The notes beneath the pieces were generated by a model, which was not told where the DNA came from, did no database searches, and saw only the letters and a list, made by a program, of their open reading frames with translations. 64,000 nt of DNA from Halogranum rubrum (GTDB taxonomy: Archaea; Halobacteriota; Halobacteria; Halobacteriales; Haloferacaceae), in the NCBI RefSeq assembly GCF_900114455.1, contig NZ_FOTC01000005.1, positions 124,001 to 188,000 on the forward strand. The letters run 5' to 3'. This document shows positions 63,101 through 64,000 of the stretch, one piece after another. Within the stretch, counting starts at the first letter, position 1. Every line of letters begins with the position of its first letter. The position numbers and the translations under genes were made by a program.

Positions 63101-63709
63101 GAGGCGCACAACATGGACATCGTCCGGCAGTATCCGCGCGAGTTCTACGAGGCGACGAGAGAGATGGCCGACCCCGGCGATGTCGAGGACATCGTCACCA
63201 TCGCGGAGGACAACCTCGGCACCGACTTGGAGTACACCGGGTTCGACCACACCCACGACACGACGAACATCGCGCTCGGCCCGGACCTCTCGGCGTACAA
63301 GACGCTCGGGTCGATGATGGACAAGATGGACGCCCAGTTGCTTCTCTCACGCAAACTCCGCGCCGTCGACGAGACGGACGTCGCCGAACGCGTCATCGAG
63401 GGGCACTTCCTGCCGGACCTCATCGGGAACCTCCGGGCGTTCTCCCGACAGGAGACGCGGTGTCTCGACTGCGGCGAGAAGTACCGACGGATGCCGCTGA
63501 CCGGCGACTGCCGCGAGTGCGGTGGGCGCGTGAACCTGACCGTCCATCAGGGGTCGGTGAACAAGTACATGGACGTCGCCATCGAGGTGGCCGAGGAGTT
63601 CGGCTGTCGCGAGTACACGAAACAGCGACTCGCGATTCTCGAACGTTCGTTGGAGAGCGTGTTCGAAAACGACAAGAACAAACAGTCCGGTATCGCGGAC
63701 TTCATGTAG
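60176..63709 (+). CDS. polD2: DNA polymerase D (Pol II) large subunit DP2
   Basis: The product has 1177 residues (also polC/polA2), the catalytic subunit of the replicative D-family polymerase. Catalytic DGD is at 929-931 within KRRNCDGDEDCVMLL. A zinc module CTDC...CTEC...CEEC...CPRC lies near 679-732 and a second CLDC...CREC near 1096-1117. An Asp/Glu-rich insert (about 283-318) is a halophile feature. No intein is present at the usual site before Cys928. Codons for residues 904-928 are strikingly AT-rich compared with the rest. The C-terminal NKQSGIADF is the likely PCNA-interacting tail. Confidence 0.97.
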   Translation: MRPADERYFARIEGRLDEAFERAEAAREQGYDPATEIEIPVAKDMADRVENILGIPGVAERVRELEGEMSREEAALELVTDFVEGSVGDYDTDAGKVEGAVRTAVALLTEGVVAAPIEGIDRVEILQNDDGTEFVNVYYAGPIRSAGGTAQALSVLVADYARSLLGIDEYKARTDEVERYAEEVALYDKETGLQYSPKDKETKFIAEHMPIMLDGEATGDEEVSGFRDLERVDTNSARGGMCLVMAEGIALKAPKIQRYTRQLDEVDWPWLQDLIDGTYYDSDGGDEADADSDDSEEADADADEVEGDDDLEPDEPQGPPRVEPATKYLRDLIAGRPVFGHPSEAGGFRLRYGRARNHGFATAGVHPATMHLVDDFLATGTQIKTERPGKAGGVIPVDSIEGPTVRLANGDVRRIDDPETALELRNGVEKILDLGEYLVNYGEFVENNHPLAPASYTHEWWLQDLEHAGVDVQAMEDDPHIDLEQPDIEEALEWADEYDAPLHPAYTYLWHDITVEQFEMLADAVAAGDVVEGVLAIEHTETTRTALEAILLPHSQTPDALRIPEWRPFVRTLGLSDGLQKEWDDLSESARAWDDGNNAMKAIEEVAPFTVQERAPTRIGARMGRPEKSESRDLSPAVHTLFPISEAGGSQRNVADAARLMNDKGQRGVMDLLIGARECTDCGHHTYKTKCTECGGHTEPRFVCEECDIEAEPDESGRVECPRCEREIESLEWQTVDLNSEFHSAMETVGEREASFKILKGVKGLTSAHKTPEAIEKGVLRAKNGVTAFKDGTVRYDMTDLPVTSVRPDELDVTADHFRQLGYEEDIDGEPLRFDDQLVELKVQDIVLSDGAAEHMLKTADFVDDLLEKFYDLPPFYEVNERDDLIGELVFGMAPHTSAATVGRVVGFTSAAVGYAHPYFHAAKRRNCDGDEDCVMLLMDGLLNFSKEFLPDKRGGKMDAPLVMSSRIDPSEIDDEAHNMDIVRQYPREFYEATREMADPGDVEDIVTIAEDNLGTDLEYTGFDHTHDTTNIALGPDLSAYKTLGSMMDKMDAQLLLSRKLRAVDETDVAERVIEGHFLPDLIGNLRAFSRQETRCLDCGEKYRRMPLTGDCRECGGRVNLTVHQGSVNKYMDVAIEVAEEFGCREYTKQRLAILERSLESVFENDKNKQSGIADFM
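63671..63709 (+). repeat. Direct repeat copy 1: 3' end of polD2
   Basis: These 39 bases encode the last residues DKNKQSGIADFM and stop. A second copy differing at two bases lies at 63789-63827. Confidence 0.9.
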
Positions 63710-63740
63710 AGCTTAGCACCTGCTGTTTTTTTGGTCCAGA

Positions 63741-63781
63741 CTTTTCGAGCCGAGTGGTGTGTCCACTCGGCGATGAAAAAG
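63741..63781. terminator. Long inverted repeat after polD2
   Basis: GCCGAGTGG (63749-63757), loop tgtgt and CCACTCGGC (63763-63771) form a perfect 9-base-pair stem, extended by cttttc on the left and gaaaaag on the right. A T7 run precedes it (63725-63731). It could be the polD2 terminator or the core of a small inserted element. Confidence 0.65.
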
Positions 63782-63788
63782 GTGGAAC

Positions 63789-63827
63789 GAGAAGAACAAA
63801 CAGTCCGGTATCGCGGACTTCGTGTAG
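63789..63827 (+). repeat. Direct repeat copy 2: duplicated polD2 3' end
   Basis: 37 of 39 bases equal the end of polD2; it would read EKNKQSGIADFV and stop. Copy 2 begins 118 bases after copy 1 begins and is not part of a gene. Confidence 0.9.
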
Positions 63828-63911
63828 CGCGTTCGGATTTCCAAGGGCTGCCTCGCCGTCTGAACCAGTCGTACCGCGATTTATCTCCTTGGCACGCGTA
63901 CACATACGTCT

Positions 63912-64000
63912 ATGAGCCAAGAATCGACCAAGGTGACCGTGGGAACGACCGTCTACACCGAGGCAGGCGAACCAATCGGGACCATCCGCGGACTCGGCGA
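63912..64000 (+). CDS. N-terminus of a small haloarchaeal protein, possibly rubredoxin-like
   Basis: Only the first 29 residues are inside the window, beginning MSQESTKVTVGTTVYTEAGE and continuing PIGTIRGLG. The pattern of a short PRC-barrel-like beta start resembles haloarchaeal proteins that end in a rubredoxin-type zinc ribbon (I recall DUF7130, unchecked). The cysteine part would lie beyond the right edge. A tttatc AT-rich element lies about 30 bases upstream. Confidence 0.5.
   Translation, partial: MSQESTKVTVGTTVYTEAGEPIGTIRGLG

Noticed and set aside
60176-63709. Intein in DP2
   Set aside because: The catalytic region KRRNCDGDEDC is continuous and the protein has normal length, so no intein is present; only the codon patch remains notable.

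Overview
The window is chromosomal DNA of a halophilic archaeon (class Halobacteria). G+C is high, encoded proteins are strongly acidic, and codons almost always end in G or C. Many small haloarchaea-only protein families occur, together with archaeal informational genes: Orc1/Cdc6, both subunits of the D-family DNA polymerase, and an XPD-like helicase. From memory, the gene order around the origin, the arginine cluster and the polymerase DP2 gene resembles the region around oriC1 in Haloferax and relatives, so I would place it in the Haloferacales. This is inference and was not checked by alignment.

Positions 1-13250 are an origin neighbourhood. A chromosomal origin at 4705-5774 lies between the leftward oapC-oapB-oapA (arvCBA) genes and the rightward orc1. 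It has strong origin recognition boxes, G-rich strings and an AT-rich unwinding candidate. Two further strong boxes lie outside it, at 2657 and 10290. To the right come signal peptidase I, DNA polymerase D small subunit (DP1), uvrB and a Nudix hydrolase. To the left are conserved haloarchaeal hypotheticals.

Positions 13250-34200 are metabolic and accessory. They hold a TauE/SafE-type exporter, a HAD protein, and class I ribonucleotide reductase nrdA-nrdB with residues of the tyrosine-lacking class Ic type. Then come a ribbon-helix-helix protein and an operon of an atypical Nramp-like transporter, HyuA, HyuB and an Asp/Glu-racemase-like protein. An SPFH protein, a 2'-5' RNA ligase-like protein, a cytochrome P450, a tiny zinc-finger protein, an XPD/Rad3-like helicase and an M29 aminopeptidase follow.

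Positions 34200-43530 are one leftward arginine biosynthesis locus, argG-argH-lysW-argX-argC-argB-argD-lysK-argF. It uses the LysW amino-group carrier instead of free N-acetyl intermediates. Two AT-rich promoters with palindromes drive argGH and lysW-argX onward.

Positions 43530-59460 are mostly leftward. They hold a lipoprotein, a KhtT/KhtU-like potassium efflux pair, a polyprenol-kinase-like protein with glyS, a large protein of unknown function, a CBS-domain protein, two haloarchaeal hypotheticals, and a complete dipeptide-type ABC importer (dppA-B-C-D-F, transcribed from A to F). Positions 59461-64000 turn rightward: a small conserved protein, a PPC-domain protein and DNA polymerase D large subunit (DP2). 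DP2 carries no intein but has an abrupt low-GC codon patch ending at the known DP2 intein insertion point. Its 3' end is duplicated just downstream of the gene around a hairpin.

No rRNA, tRNA, CRISPR array or intact insertion sequence was recognised.
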